Origin: Candidatus Chloroploca sp. Khr17
GTDB taxonomy: Bacteria; Chloroflexota; Chloroflexia; Chloroflexales; Chloroflexaceae
Direction of reading: 5' to 3'
NCBI RefSeq assembly: GCF_004138165.1
Contig: NZ_RYFF01000043.1
Location: forward strand, 1 to 45,373
DNA: 45,373 bases
The notes beneath the pieces were generated by a model, which was not told where the DNA came from, did no database searches, and was given only the letters and a program-made list of their open reading frames with translations. The number at the start of each line of letters is the position of its first letter. Within the stretch, counting starts at the first letter, position 1. Below, piece by piece: positions 21,260 to 29,900 of the stretch. The translations under genes and the position numbers were made by a program.

Positions 21260-21353
21260 AAGCACCTGGGCCAGGTAGAGTTCGTTGAGCCGCCGCGGTG
21301 CGCCGATGGCGTAGAGGGCCTGGGGTGCCGAGGCAAAGGCGAACTGCTCGCCC
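21260..21353 (-). pseudogene. 94-bp fragment of the RiPP cyclase gene
   Basis: These 94 bases are identical to 15045-15138, inside the asparagine-synthetase-like cyclase gene, in the same orientation. On the minus strand they still encode the same residues (GEQFAFASAPQALYAIGAP and on). A few bases beyond the left end also resemble the source. Identity over 94 bases implies a recent event. It is followed directly by dispersed repeat C. Confidence 0.85.
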
Positions 21354-21453
21354 AAAATCCATAGCAACCCGGCGCAGCGACAACCGTAGCGTTGAGCGTA
21401 CCCGTCATTCCGCCCACACGACAGGGCGGCGATTAAGGCGTCACGTTTCGCAT
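21353..21453. repeat. Dispersed repeat C, copy 2
   Basis: This region starts AAAATCCATAGC and aligns with 15993-16093. The junction with the cyclase fragment is exact, suggesting that the repeat marks a recombination or insertion endpoint. Confidence 0.6.
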
Positions 21454-21460
21454 ATGTCGC

Positions 21461-23977
21461 CTACCGCTGCTCATGCGGCAATATGCCAAAATCAACGCCC
21501 AGGAAGCGACCCAGGGCATTGCTGCGCCAGACCCAACGAAGCAGAAAGAGCCAGGCGATGGCGCATCCCAGGATCAAGCCAAAACTCGCGAGGCTTGGCA
21601 ATTGCAAGGTTGCCCAGCCGCGGAAGAGCGGGACAAAGAGGATCGTCAGATAGATGCCGGCACACACGGCAGCCAGGATCGTCGGGCGCCAGTCGCCGCT
21701 GAGTTCGTCGCCGCCGACCCACCACACGGTTGGTGGTTCGACAAAGACAACCAGCAAGAGGCCAGTCAAGAGCAAAAAGGTTGTCAGTGAACTCTGGGCG
21801 TAGGTGATGATGGTCGCCCCAAAAACAATCTGTTCCTCTGGCGGAATGCTCAGGCCACCTTGCACGACGAACTCGATGAACATTGACCCGTAGAGCACAA
21901 TCAGGCCAAAAATGCCCGAGAGCAGCGCCGTCGGCAGCAAGAAGCGCAACAGACGTCGGATCAGGCCAACGCGCGCGATTGCGCCAGGGCGTGCCCAGAG
22001 GGCAATGAGCGGTGTGGGCACGCCTACGGCCAGAAAGGTCAACAGGGCGGAGTGGATCAGCGGAATTGGAAAGATGGCGCTACTCACCATCAAGGCCGAC
22101 AGCGTAATCATCGCCAGGATCGCAGTATGTGTCAGGAAGAGGCGCAAGACATCCTGCATGCCATTGACAATGCGCTGTCCTTCTTCGACCGCTGGTGAGA
22201 GCACCGCAAACGAGTCATTCGTCAGGATAATATCGGCAACATTGCGTGTCGCCGCGCTGCCGCTCTGCATCGCAATGCCGAGATGGGCCTGTTTGAGCGA
22301 AAGCACGTCGTTGACGCCATCGCCTACCATCGCAATATAGTGCCCGCGTGCCCGCAACGCCTTGATCAGGCTCTCTTTTTGCTGCGGCGTGATGCGCCCA
22401 AAGATCGTCGCACTGGCGGCAGCCTCGGCGAATTCGCTTTCGCTCATCTGCGCCAGTTGTGGGCCCGAGACAAGCTTGATATCGCTTGGCAAGCCGGCTT
22501 GTTTCGCCAGCGCTGCGACGGTTTCGGGGCTATCACCCGAGATAATCTTGGGCTGCACACCAGCACGCAGAAAGCGTTCCAAGGTCTCGCGAGCTTCGGG
22601 GCGCAATTCGTCACTCAGGCTGATCAGCCCGATGGGTTGCAGTGGCGGCAACTGCGTTGCGTCACCCTGATTGCTGAGCAGCGCCGGGTCGGGATGATAG
22701 GCCACAACCAGGACGCGCAACCCCTGATCTGACCACGCCTGCATCTGCTGCTGCATCGTCTCGTCATATGGGTGATCGTGCAGATAGGGCTGCAACATTT
22801 CGAACGCCCCCAGCGCATAGATGCCGCGCCGGTCGGCTGCCCCAAAAGCAATGGCGCTCCACTTGCGTGCCGAGGAAAAAGGCACCTCTTCAACAACCTG
22901 GCGCGCCTGGCGGGGATAGGCCGCCGCGACCGCCTCACTGGTCTTATTGCCAGCCTGCGTGCTTGCCATCATCTCGCCCACGATGTCCTGCAACTCGGCT
23001 TCGCCCATTCCCAGAGGAAAGACCATGTTCATTTGCAGCCGATTCGCCGTCAGGGTGCCGGTCTTATCAACACAGAGCGTATCAATATTGCTGAGCGACT
23101 CGATCGCGTTGGATTGCTGCACCAGCACGCCGAATTTAATGATCCGCACCGCACTGATCGCATACGCAACGGCAATGCTCAGAAAGAGGCCATTCGGAAT
23201 CAGCCCGGCTACCACCGTCACATCCTGCACACTCTCGGTGAAACCGCGGGTCTGGATGAACGAGTTGAGCACAAGCATGACTTCGAGATAGAGCACAATC
23301 AGCAAAAAGACGCGCACCAGCACATTGATATCCTGCTGGAGGGGCGTCAGCACACGTTTGTAGCTGCGTGCGCCAGCGGTAATCTGATTCGAGAGGCTTG
23401 CGTTGCCAACCTTCTCGGCACGGTAAAAGGCGCTGCCCGAGACGCAATAGCTCCCCGAAAAAACCTTGTCTCCATTTGTTTTGACGATCAAGTCCGACTC
23501 GCCGGTCAGTTGGGACTCATCAACTTCGATCTGCCCCTTGACGATCACGCTATCAACGATGATCTGGTCACCTGCATCCACTCTGAGGATATCGTCGAGC
23601 ACAATATCGTCAGGCGCAAGCTGCTCTTCTTGCCCATCGCGCAGCACAATTGCGCGGGGAAGGTTGAGCAGCGCAATCTGGTCGAGTTGCCGTTTGGCCT
23701 GCAACTCCTGGATGCTGCTGACCAGCGCATTAATAAAGACCACGCCCGCCGAGATCAGCGCATCAAAGGGGCGCCCGAGCAGCAGCAGGATAAGGCCGAG
23801 GCCAAAGAGCATATTGTTGATAAACGTAAAGACATTCTCACGCAGAATCTGCCCATAGCTACGCGTCGCAATGCCGGTCACCTTGTTGACCTGGCCGTTG
23901 GCAATGCGTTGCTGAACCTCCTGGGCTGTCAGGCCCTGCAGTGGAAGCGTGCTACCAGTCTCAACATCCTGAACCAT
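21461..23977 (-). CDS. P-type ATPase, cation-translocating (CtpE-like)
   Basis: The 838-residue protein has all P-type ATPase signatures: TGESDLI in the actuator domain near residue 148, the phosphorylated Asp in CVDKTGTLTANR near residue 313, and GDGVNDVLSLKQAHLGIAM in the hinge. About ten membrane helices are expected. The M4 ion-binding stretch reads IPNGLFLSIAVAYA, where Ca2+ pumps have PEGL; a related layout occurs in CtpE-type calcium pumps. The ion cannot be fixed from sequence. TGGAG precedes the ATG. It is a single-gene unit. Confidence 0.9.
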   Translation of the reverse strand: MVQDVETGSTLPLQGLTAQEVQQRIANGQVNKVTGIATRSYGQILRENVFTFINNMLFGLGLILLLLGRPFDALISAGVVFINALVSSIQELQAKRQLDQIALLNLPRAIVLRDGQEEQLAPDDIVLDDILRVDAGDQIIVDSVIVKGQIEVDESQLTGESDLIVKTNGDKVFSGSYCVSGSAFYRAEKVGNASLSNQITAGARSYKRVLTPLQQDINVLVRVFLLIVLYLEVMLVLNSFIQTRGFTESVQDVTVVAGLIPNGLFLSIAVAYAISAVRIIKFGVLVQQSNAIESLSNIDTLCVDKTGTLTANRLQMNMVFPLGMGEAELQDIVGEMMASTQAGNKTSEAVAAAYPRQARQVVEEVPFSSARKWSAIAFGAADRRGIYALGAFEMLQPYLHDHPYDETMQQQMQAWSDQGLRVLVVAYHPDPALLSNQGDATQLPPLQPIGLISLSDELRPEARETLERFLRAGVQPKIISGDSPETVAALAKQAGLPSDIKLVSGPQLAQMSESEFAEAAASATIFGRITPQQKESLIKALRARGHYIAMVGDGVNDVLSLKQAHLGIAMQSGSAATRNVADIILTNDSFAVLSPAVEEGQRIVNGMQDVLRLFLTHTAILAMITLSALMVSSAIFPIPLIHSALLTFLAVGVPTPLIALWARPGAIARVGLIRRLLRFLLPTALLSGIFGLIVLYGSMFIEFVVQGGLSIPPEEQIVFGATIITYAQSSLTTFLLLTGLLLVVFVEPPTVWWVGGDELSGDWRPTILAAVCAGIYLTILFVPLFRGWATLQLPSLASFGLILGCAIAWLFLLRWVWRSNALGRFLGVDFGILPHEQR

Positions 23978-24021
23978 ACGGAACTCCAGACTTGCTCATA
24001 CGAATGAGGTTTTCTGACCTT

Positions 24022-24086
24022 CCTGGGTACGCGGGCGGCCCACCCACTGGTGCTCCCGAAGCGGGCGAACCGCCCGCGTACCCAGG
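24022..24086. repeat. 17-bp inverted repeat
   Basis: CCTGGGTACGCGGGCGG (24022-24038) and its exact inverse (24070-24086) flank a 31-base spacer. A similar GCGGGCGG...CCGCCCGC core occurs near 43819. It lies upstream of the P-type ATPase gene and holds no gene. Confidence 0.6.
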
Positions 24087-24149
24087 GGCTGCGCTCTTGA
24101 GCAACAAAACCCGCCTGAGACCTCTGTGAGGTCTCTTCGCGTCCTTCTT

Positions 24150-24392
24150 TGCAACGTATTGGGTCTATACGCAATACCTTGCAAAGAAGCTCACGCGAAG
24201 GCGCGAAGGCGCGAAGGGTTCGCTCACCTACGCAAAAACCTTTGCGCCTTTGCGTCTTTGCGTCAAAAGAGCCGCCTTAGTTGCAAGGTATTGGGACTAG
24301 ACGCAATACTTTTCAAATAAGCTCACGCGAAGGCGCGAAGGGTTCGCTCACGTACACTAAAAACTTTGCGCCTTTGCGCCTTTGCGTCAAAA
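24150..24392. repeat. Two direct ~115-bp repeat units
   Basis: 24150-24268 and 24281-24392 are diverged copies beginning TTGCAA(C/G)GTATTGGG and ending TTTGCGTCAAAA. Each contains the dyad CGCGAAGGCGCGAAG / CTTTGCGCCTTTGCG. Fragments of this text recur near 6893, 43900 and 45236. The 458-base gap between the ATPase and the next gene otherwise holds nothing recognisable. Confidence 0.7.
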
Positions 24393-24435
24393 CAATCGCC
24401 TTCTTTGCTTTGAGCTTGCGCCAGGGGCGGGTGCT

Positions 24436-25095
24436 TTACCCCTGCTGGCTAATCACGAGAAAAGCCAGGGCCAGTAGGCCGCACAAAAACAGAAAAAACA
24501 TCGTTGTGGGCACCAACACAACAACCAATGCACGCATCGGCGGCAGATTCAGCCCTGCCTGTACGCTCAGAAAGGTCAGGTAAAAGCCATAAAAAGAGAC
24601 AAAGACAACCACCGGTGCGGTGAGACACGAGAAGAGGCTGATCGAGAAGACATTAAGCGTGGCTGACACAACTGAAATCGGCACCCAGAAAAGAGCCACA
24701 TCGTACGCCAGTTCGCCATACGTGCCGCTTCCTCCTAGCGCTTTGCCAAGCAGAAAAACAATCGTCAGATAGGTCATAAAACCGATCAGGGTTCCCAATG
24801 CATTGGACAAAAGAGGGGTGTGTGTCTCGGCGGGAAAGAAGAACTCGGCGATCGGCAGATCCTGACCGATCGCCTGCCCAAAATTCGCGAACTCACTGGC
24901 AATCGCCTCCAGTTGCGTACCCATAAAAGGGCGGTGCAGATAAAATGATGCGATCCCCAACAAGGCTGTTAGCAAGGCACCTATTGATACATAGGCCAGC
25001 GCCCAGCGCAAACTATTGCGCTCGTGAGCCTCGAAGGTTGTCACTGACGGGCGCAGCAGAATGGCAATGCTGCTGCGGAGCATGGTCATGAGCAT
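24436..25095 (-). CDS. YIP1-like membrane protein
   Basis: The 219-residue protein has five to six membrane helices. The outline suggests Yip1-domain proteins of bacteria, which are of unknown function. It is the last of three genes joined by overlaps (TGATG with the previous stop at 25095). AAAGG lies eight bases before the start. Confidence 0.6.
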   Translation of the reverse strand: MLMTMLRSSIAILLRPSVTTFEAHERNSLRWALAYVSIGALLTALLGIASFYLHRPFMGTQLEAIASEFANFGQAIGQDLPIAEFFFPAETHTPLLSNALGTLIGFMTYLTIVFLLGKALGGSGTYGELAYDVALFWVPISVVSATLNVFSISLFSCLTAPVVVFVSFYGFYLTFLSVQAGLNLPPMRALVVVLVPTTMFFLFLCGLLALAFLVISQQG

Positions 25096-26180
25096 CAGAT
25101 TTTGCCTTTATCTGCACGTTCGGGGAGGCGTGAACGTGCGCCGATCCGAAATTCTTCAATCAACGTCGTGGCAAGCTCAATCGTATGATCAAGGTAGCTC
25201 TGCCCATCGGGCAAAAAACTCTGATCATCGAAATAGCTTGCCGAGCGCGAGTGGGTCATCGGGCCAGTGGAAAAGCGGCGTAACTTGCCTGACGCAACAG
25301 CCTTATTCCAGCGTGAGTTGCGGGCAATCGGCCAGCGCCGCGGGAAGAGGTAATCGCCGAGGCGCTGCACACTGTCCAGATCTCCCTCTAGATGGATAAT
25401 CTGGTCGGCGAGCGCAATGCCGTAGCTATCAGACATCACACCGCCCATCGAGATCACCTGCAACGGCGCTTGCAGCGCTGGCTTGAGGTACTGGGCTGAG
25501 CCTAAGACGACCTGGCCGCCGCCGCTGTAGCCATACAAGGTGACCGGACGCCCATCACCTGGCTGATAGCCCGCCTCGAGCAAGGCTTGCATAATCGTGC
25601 TCGCCGTGCCATAGTTGAAGACCGGGCCATAGCGCCGGTCAGCCGAAACGGCCACATGCAACAGATTGCGAAAGTTGATCAGCCCGCCGAGCGAACGCAT
25701 GCGTGTACTGCTCATGCGGGCATGCTGAATAGAATCCCAGAACCGCCCAAAGCGATTCTCTTCAGCGAGGCCAACATTGTTCACTGAAAAAGCGAAGACA
25801 TTATGGATCACGTGCGTATGTGGTAACGCTTCTTTCAGCCGATTGACGAAGCCCCATTCTAAATCGTCTAGATATTCGCCCGAGATATCGCCAATCCCCG
25901 AGAGATAGACCAGGAAGTGGTCTGGCTTTGTGGCAGCATCGCTATGGTGTGGCTGCGCATGAACCGCTGGACGGGCTGGTTTTGGCTGAGGTGTGCGGTG
26001 TTCCTCGCGAATCCGTGCCGACTCGGCCCCTCCGGCCCACCAACCCAAGATGCTTAAGGGCACCATCAACCCTGCAAGCAAAACGACGAAGATCATCAGA
26101 CTGACCAGAAACAGGAGCTCCAGGCCAAAGATCTGGATGAAGTTGATCATCAACTGCAAGGTATACACAAACAAGTTCAC
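25095..26180 (-). CDS. Membrane-anchored alpha/beta-hydrolase-like protein
   Basis: The 361-residue protein has an N-terminal hydrophobic stretch (two helices within residues 8-48) and a large soluble domain. YGYSGGGQVVLG contains a GxSxGG nucleophile elbow typical of lipases. No clear partner Asp/His can be assigned with certainty. It overlaps both neighbours (ATGA upstream, TGATG downstream), so the three products probably work together at the membrane. The substrate is unknown. Confidence 0.65.
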   Translation of the reverse strand: MNLFVYTLQLMINFIQIFGLELLFLVSLMIFVVLLAGLMVPLSILGWWAGGAESARIREEHRTPQPKPARPAVHAQPHHSDAATKPDHFLVYLSGIGDISGEYLDDLEWGFVNRLKEALPHTHVIHNVFAFSVNNVGLAEENRFGRFWDSIQHARMSSTRMRSLGGLINFRNLLHVAVSADRRYGPVFNYGTASTIMQALLEAGYQPGDGRPVTLYGYSGGGQVVLGSAQYLKPALQAPLQVISMGGVMSDSYGIALADQIIHLEGDLDSVQRLGDYLFPRRWPIARNSRWNKAVASGKLRRFSTGPMTHSRSASYFDDQSFLPDGQSYLDHTIELATTLIEEFRIGARSRLPERADKGKI

Positions 26181-26866
26181 GGTGCTTCCTCCACCGACGT
26201 GTTGGTCTGATCACTGAGACCCAGCGGCATTGGCGGCACAATATCGCGCAGTTGATAGTGGACATCCCTTCCTGAGATGATGCGTAGCAACCAGCGACTC
26301 AGCACCGTTGTTGGCCTGGTGGTAAGCCAGCGGATCAGTTGCAAGATCAACCAGCCACCGAGCACCATCACTGCCGCTTCACTCAGGGTAACATCGAGGC
26401 CAATGCTGATGCTGAAGGTCGCCAGGATCAGGCTAAGTCCCTGAAGCAGGATCAACAAGCCTGGGCCAAGGTAGGGAACGAAGGCGAGGAAGGCAAAGAG
26501 CAGGGGCAGATAGGCGAGCCCCACCGCCTGAATGGCGTGCGCAAGGGGCTGCGGGTTGTCGAAAAACAGCGCACTCATCTCGCGAATAGTAAACGCCCAG
26601 ATCACCGCCCCAAAGACAAAGAGGATACTGGTGATCAACAGATTGAGGAAAAAGGGGCGTCGCCCGACGCGGTTGAGAAACAGCATCACCGCACGCGTTC
26701 CATACGCCTCGGAGAGCCCGGCCAGGAAGAAGATGCCAAAGGCAACATGCAAACCCACATACGAGTGGATCAGTTCGAGCAGGCTGCCGTTGAGATGTTC
26801 AAGCTGGAACAACAAGGTCCAGAGTGAAAGGAAGGCTTGAAAAAGTGGTCTGAGATCAAATGGCAT
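26177..26866 (-). CDS. Multi-pass membrane protein of unknown function
   Basis: The 229-residue protein has about five membrane helices (including residues 38-58, 75-95, 110-150) and a basic C-terminal tail. No known domain is recognised. It is the first gene of the three-gene overlapping unit and its end overlaps the hydrolase-like gene's start by four bases. Confidence 0.6.
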   Translation of the reverse strand: MPFDLRPLFQAFLSLWTLLFQLEHLNGSLLELIHSYVGLHVAFGIFFLAGLSEAYGTRAVMLFLNRVGRRPFFLNLLITSILFVFGAVIWAFTIREMSALFFDNPQPLAHAIQAVGLAYLPLLFAFLAFVPYLGPGLLILLQGLSLILATFSISIGLDVTLSEAAVMVLGGWLILQLIRWLTTRPTTVLSRWLLRIISGRDVHYQLRDIVPPMPLGLSDQTNTSVEEAP

Positions 26867-26889
26867 AATGGTACATTTAAAACATGCTT

Positions 26890-27894
26890 TTATGCTTCAA
26901 GATACTGGATCAAAAGCGGATAGACATAATCTATACGTGCGGTTGGCTGACGTGGGTCAATCATATCGTGGGCCAGGTTATCAGCGGCACTGAACGAAAA
27001 CGGGATCACGCGCTGATGATCGTGGCTTTGCCAACGCCGGGTCAACTGATCGATCAACGGGCGATTGACGACCGTATCGGCGTCATTTGTCACCATAACA
27101 ACCTCACCCGCAGCTGGCGGGCGTCGCCGTGACTCGCGCAAAACGTATTCGCCTACGAGCATCATCACCCCAAAGCTCCGGAAGGCTTTGCGGATATAGT
27201 TATACTCGGGTTTGCGTGCGGCTTCTTCTGGTTGATCGTCAACCATGATATTGGGAATCCGCAAGAGGGTGTTGCGGATCACCGCCTGCTGAAACAAGGG
27301 CAACGTACTAATACCAAAAAACGGAGCAATAATGATCGCTCGTGCAACCTCGCGGCGCTCTTGGGCGATCCATGCGGCCACCGTGCCACCCGCCGAGAGC
27401 CCCAGCACGAAGACACGCTTGCCCAGGCCGCAGGCAATGTCTACCACCTCGTCACCAAAGGCTACCAGTTCGGCTGGTTGCAACCGCCCAAGTTCTGTTG
27501 TACGCCGATCGGCCATGCCATTTCGCGGCAACCTGGGGATCAACACCGTATGCCCACGCTCGTGCAATTGTTCGCCAAACACGTTGCATTGCACGGGGCA
27601 ACTGGTCATGCCATGTAACAGCACAACCACTGACTCAGTCGGGGCACCGTGATCAAGCAAGCGCGAACCGCACTGCGCATTGACCTCTGGCCCATCCAGG
27701 GCTGCCAGGGCTGCAAAGCGTTCGCAGGCCTCGGCATAGCTGGTGCTGGGCCTGCCACGTGTACGCAAATGCCCTGTGCGTGGTGGCATTGCCAAGATTG
27801 CCGCTGCACCAAACAGGGCAGCTAGACTGATCGTACGCGGGGTAAGCATACGTGCAAACAAGCCTGATCTTTGCTCAGGGTTTGGGTGATTCAT
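26890..27894 (-). CDS. Alpha/beta hydrolase (membrane-associated)
   Basis: The 334-residue protein begins with a hydrophobic segment (about residues 20-36) and has an alpha/beta-hydrolase fold: oxyanion region LLHGMTSCPVQCN, nucleophile elbow GLSAGG, Asp in VTNDADTVV and His in NLAHDMI. It could be an esterase or lipase at the outer face of the membrane. ATG 27894 begins MNHPNPEQ; the upstream frame is an extension through repeats. It runs into the three-gene unit downstream with a 23-base gap and is likely part of the same transcript. Confidence 0.8.
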   Translation of the reverse strand: MNHPNPEQRSGLFARMLTPRTISLAALFGAAAILAMPPRTGHLRTRGRPSTSYAEACERFAALAALDGPEVNAQCGSRLLDHGAPTESVVVLLHGMTSCPVQCNVFGEQLHERGHTVLIPRLPRNGMADRRTTELGRLQPAELVAFGDEVVDIACGLGKRVFVLGLSAGGTVAAWIAQERREVARAIIIAPFFGISTLPLFQQAVIRNTLLRIPNIMVDDQPEEAARKPEYNYIRKAFRSFGVMMLVGEYVLRESRRRPPAAGEVVMVTNDADTVVNRPLIDQLTRRWQSHDHQRVIPFSFSAADNLAHDMIDPRQPTARIDYVYPLLIQYLEA

Positions 27895-27963
27895 AGATGT
27901 GTACTTGTTATGGCTGAACTTTGTCGTGCGATTATAGCATAATATTGTGTCAAAATGGTCTCC

Positions 27964-28022
27964 ATGGTAGCGCGGGCTTCCAGCCCGCGTGGGGTTTGCG
28001 GGCTGGAAGCCCGCGCTACCAT
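27964..28022. repeat. Perfect 25-bp inverted repeat
   Basis: Arms 27964-27988 and 27998-28022 pair exactly around a 9-base loop. The text (GCGGGCTTCCAGCCCGC) is itself partly palindromic. It lies in the divergent region between the hydrolase gene and the Uma2 relic; no T run follows. Confidence 0.75.
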
Positions 28023-28122
28023 GCTGGCCTTCGCTATACCCACCAGAATGGAATGCGTTGCGTGCAGGTGGGTTGATCGCTATACTGTGTGCAGATACTC
28101 GCCTCACGCTGAGGGTAGTGCT

Positions 28123-28568
28123 ATGACGACTGATGTGTCCACACGTGACCTGCGCATAGTTCGTGCCGCTGATGGGCTCGATCTTGCCCTGGAACCGCTC
28201 CAGGTTTTTTTGCACCACTCCGGGTTCAGGTGCGGCCTGGCAAGTTTCGTGAACCAGATCTGGTTGTGTTGCTTGATGCCCAGGATCCTCGCAATCAGAA
28301 TGACGCTTGGCTTGGCGCTGATCTGGTGATCGAAATCGTCAGCCCTGACTGTCCGACTCGTGATACCGACGAAAAGCCGCTCGATTATGCCGAGGCGGGC
28401 ATCCTCGAATACTGGATTGTCAATCCGCTCACTGCTACGATCACGGTGCTGGTGCTCGATGGCGTGGCTTATGTCACCTACGGCGTCTTTGCCCGGGGCG
28501 AGCATGCCCGCTCGAAGCTGCTTGATGGTTTCAGTGTGCTTGTTGATGAGGTGTTTGATGCAACCTAG
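28123..28568 (+). pseudogene. Uma2-family endonuclease-like gene, frameshifted and shortened
   Basis: The downstream frame (28230-28568) encodes the Uma2 core FREPDLVVLL, DLVIEIVSPD and YAEAGILEYWIVNP, the PD-(D/E)XK-like fold common in Chloroflexota and cyanobacteria. The upstream part (ATG 28123, MTTDVSTRD) is in another frame. The frames meet at a T7 run (28205-28211), where a one-base slip would restore PGFFAPLRVQVRPGKFREP. The joined protein would be about 148 residues against roughly 190 for the family, so an internal deletion is also likely. GAGGG precedes the ATG. Confidence 0.7.
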
Positions 28569-28607
28569 GGCTCTACCAGCGTAGCACCGGCTTTTAAGGA
28601 ACGCTCG

Positions 28608-29900
28608 ATGCAAGCCATTGATCTCTTGATTCATAGTGCCGCTCAGCTTGTGACTTGTGCGTCACCCGCTGGCCCGAAACGGGGGGCCGCGTTGCGCGAG
28701 CTTGGTCTGCGCACCGATGGGGCCGTGGCGGTGCATGGCACGACCATCGTGGCGGTTGGCCCTTCAGAAGAGTTGCGCCGTGCCTATGCGCCCGTTGCTG
28801 AGCTTGATGCCCGTGGCAAGGTCGTGTGTCCGGGGTTTGTTGATCCGCATACGCATGTGGTCTATGCCGGCCATCGGTTGGACGAATTTGAATTGCGGAT
28901 CGGCGGGGCAACCTATCAGGCGATTATGGCCGCCGGGGGCGGCATCGCCAGTACCGCCCGCGCAACCCGAGCAGCCTCGGTTGACCAGCTTGTGGCAGCG
29001 ACGCGACCACGCCTCGACCAGATGCTGCGCCTGGGCACCACCACCGCCGAGGCCAAGACGGGCTACGGCCTGACGACCGACGCCGAGTTGCGCCAGCTTG
29101 AGGCTACGGCACTGCTTGACCAGAGCCACCCGCTCGATCTGGTGCCGACCTTTCTTGGTGCGCATGCGGTGCCGGCTGAGTATGCAGGCCGTACCGAGGC
29201 CTATCTCGCTCTGGTGATCAACGCCATGTTGCCTGCCGCCGTCGCGTGGTATCGCCAGTCCCACTTTGCCGCGGCAGGGGTGCCGCTCTTTGTTGATGTC
29301 TTCTGCGAGCAAGGTGCATTTGATGTTGCCCAGTCGCGACGGATGCTCGCAGCTGGGGCGGCCCTGGGCCTGCCGCTCAAAGCCCATGTTGACGAGTTCA
29401 ACGAACTGGGTGGGCTGGCAATGGCGCTTGCGATGGGCTGTGTCTCGGTGGATCATCTTGATGTGACCGGGCCGGCAGGCATCGCCCAACTTGCCGCTAG
29501 CCCGGCCATTGGCGTCCTAATCCCGGCGGTCACGCTCAACCTTGGTGGCAGCCACTATGCCGCAGCGCGCGCCATGATCGACGCCGGGGCTGCCATCGCG
29601 CTGACCACCGATATCAACCCTGGTTCGGCCCCGTGCCCCTCGTTGCCGCTCGTCATGGCGCTCGCCTGCCGCTACCAGCGCCTACTGCCAGGCGAAGCGC
29701 TCAACGCCTGCACCATCAACGCCGCCCACGCGCTTGGCCTTGGCGCCCGCATCGGCTCGATCGAAGTGGGCAAACAGGCCGACCTGTTGCTGCTCGACGT
29801 GGACGACTACCGCTACCTGGCCTACGAATTTGGCGGCAATCCGGTTGCCCAGGTGATCAAAAAGGGCGTCATCTACCAGTTGGGTTCAACAAGAGTTTGA
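28608..29900 (+). CDS. hutI: Imidazolonepropionase
   Basis: HutI opens imidazolone-5-propionate to N-formimino-L-glutamate, the third step of histidine degradation, using one metal ion. The 430-residue protein shows the family markers: DPHTHVVYAGHR with the HxH metal ligands, KAHVDEFN with further ligands, and TDINPGSAPCPSLPLVM near the C-terminus. Start ATG 28608 follows AAGGAAC. It lies 39 bases after the Uma2 relic. Its last 32 bases overlap the end of the hybrid histidine kinase gene on the other strand. The urocanase gene is not in the window. Confidence 0.93.
   Translation: MQAIDLLIHSAAQLVTCASPAGPKRGAALRELGLRTDGAVAVHGTTIVAVGPSEELRRAYAPVAELDARGKVVCPGFVDPHTHVVYAGHRLDEFELRIGGATYQAIMAAGGGIASTARATRAASVDQLVAATRPRLDQMLRLGTTTAEAKTGYGLTTDAELRQLEATALLDQSHPLDLVPTFLGAHAVPAEYAGRTEAYLALVINAMLPAAVAWYRQSHFAAAGVPLFVDVFCEQGAFDVAQSRRMLAAGAALGLPLKAHVDEFNELGGLAMALAMGCVSVDHLDVTGPAGIAQLAASPAIGVLIPAVTLNLGGSHYAAARAMIDAGAAIALTTDINPGSAPCPSLPLVMALACRYQRLLPGEALNACTINAAHALGLGARIGSIEVGKQADLLLLDVDDYRYLAYEFGGNPVAQVIKKGVIYQLGSTRV

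Noticed and set aside
22772-24007. A 411-residue plus-strand frame over the P-type ATPase
   Set aside because: It shows no recognisable domain and lies fully within a gene with all P-type ATPase motifs.
24150-24392. tRNA or small RNA genes in the ATPase gap
   Set aside because: The sequence is explained by two diverged direct repeats; no cloverleaf or conserved RNA motif was seen.
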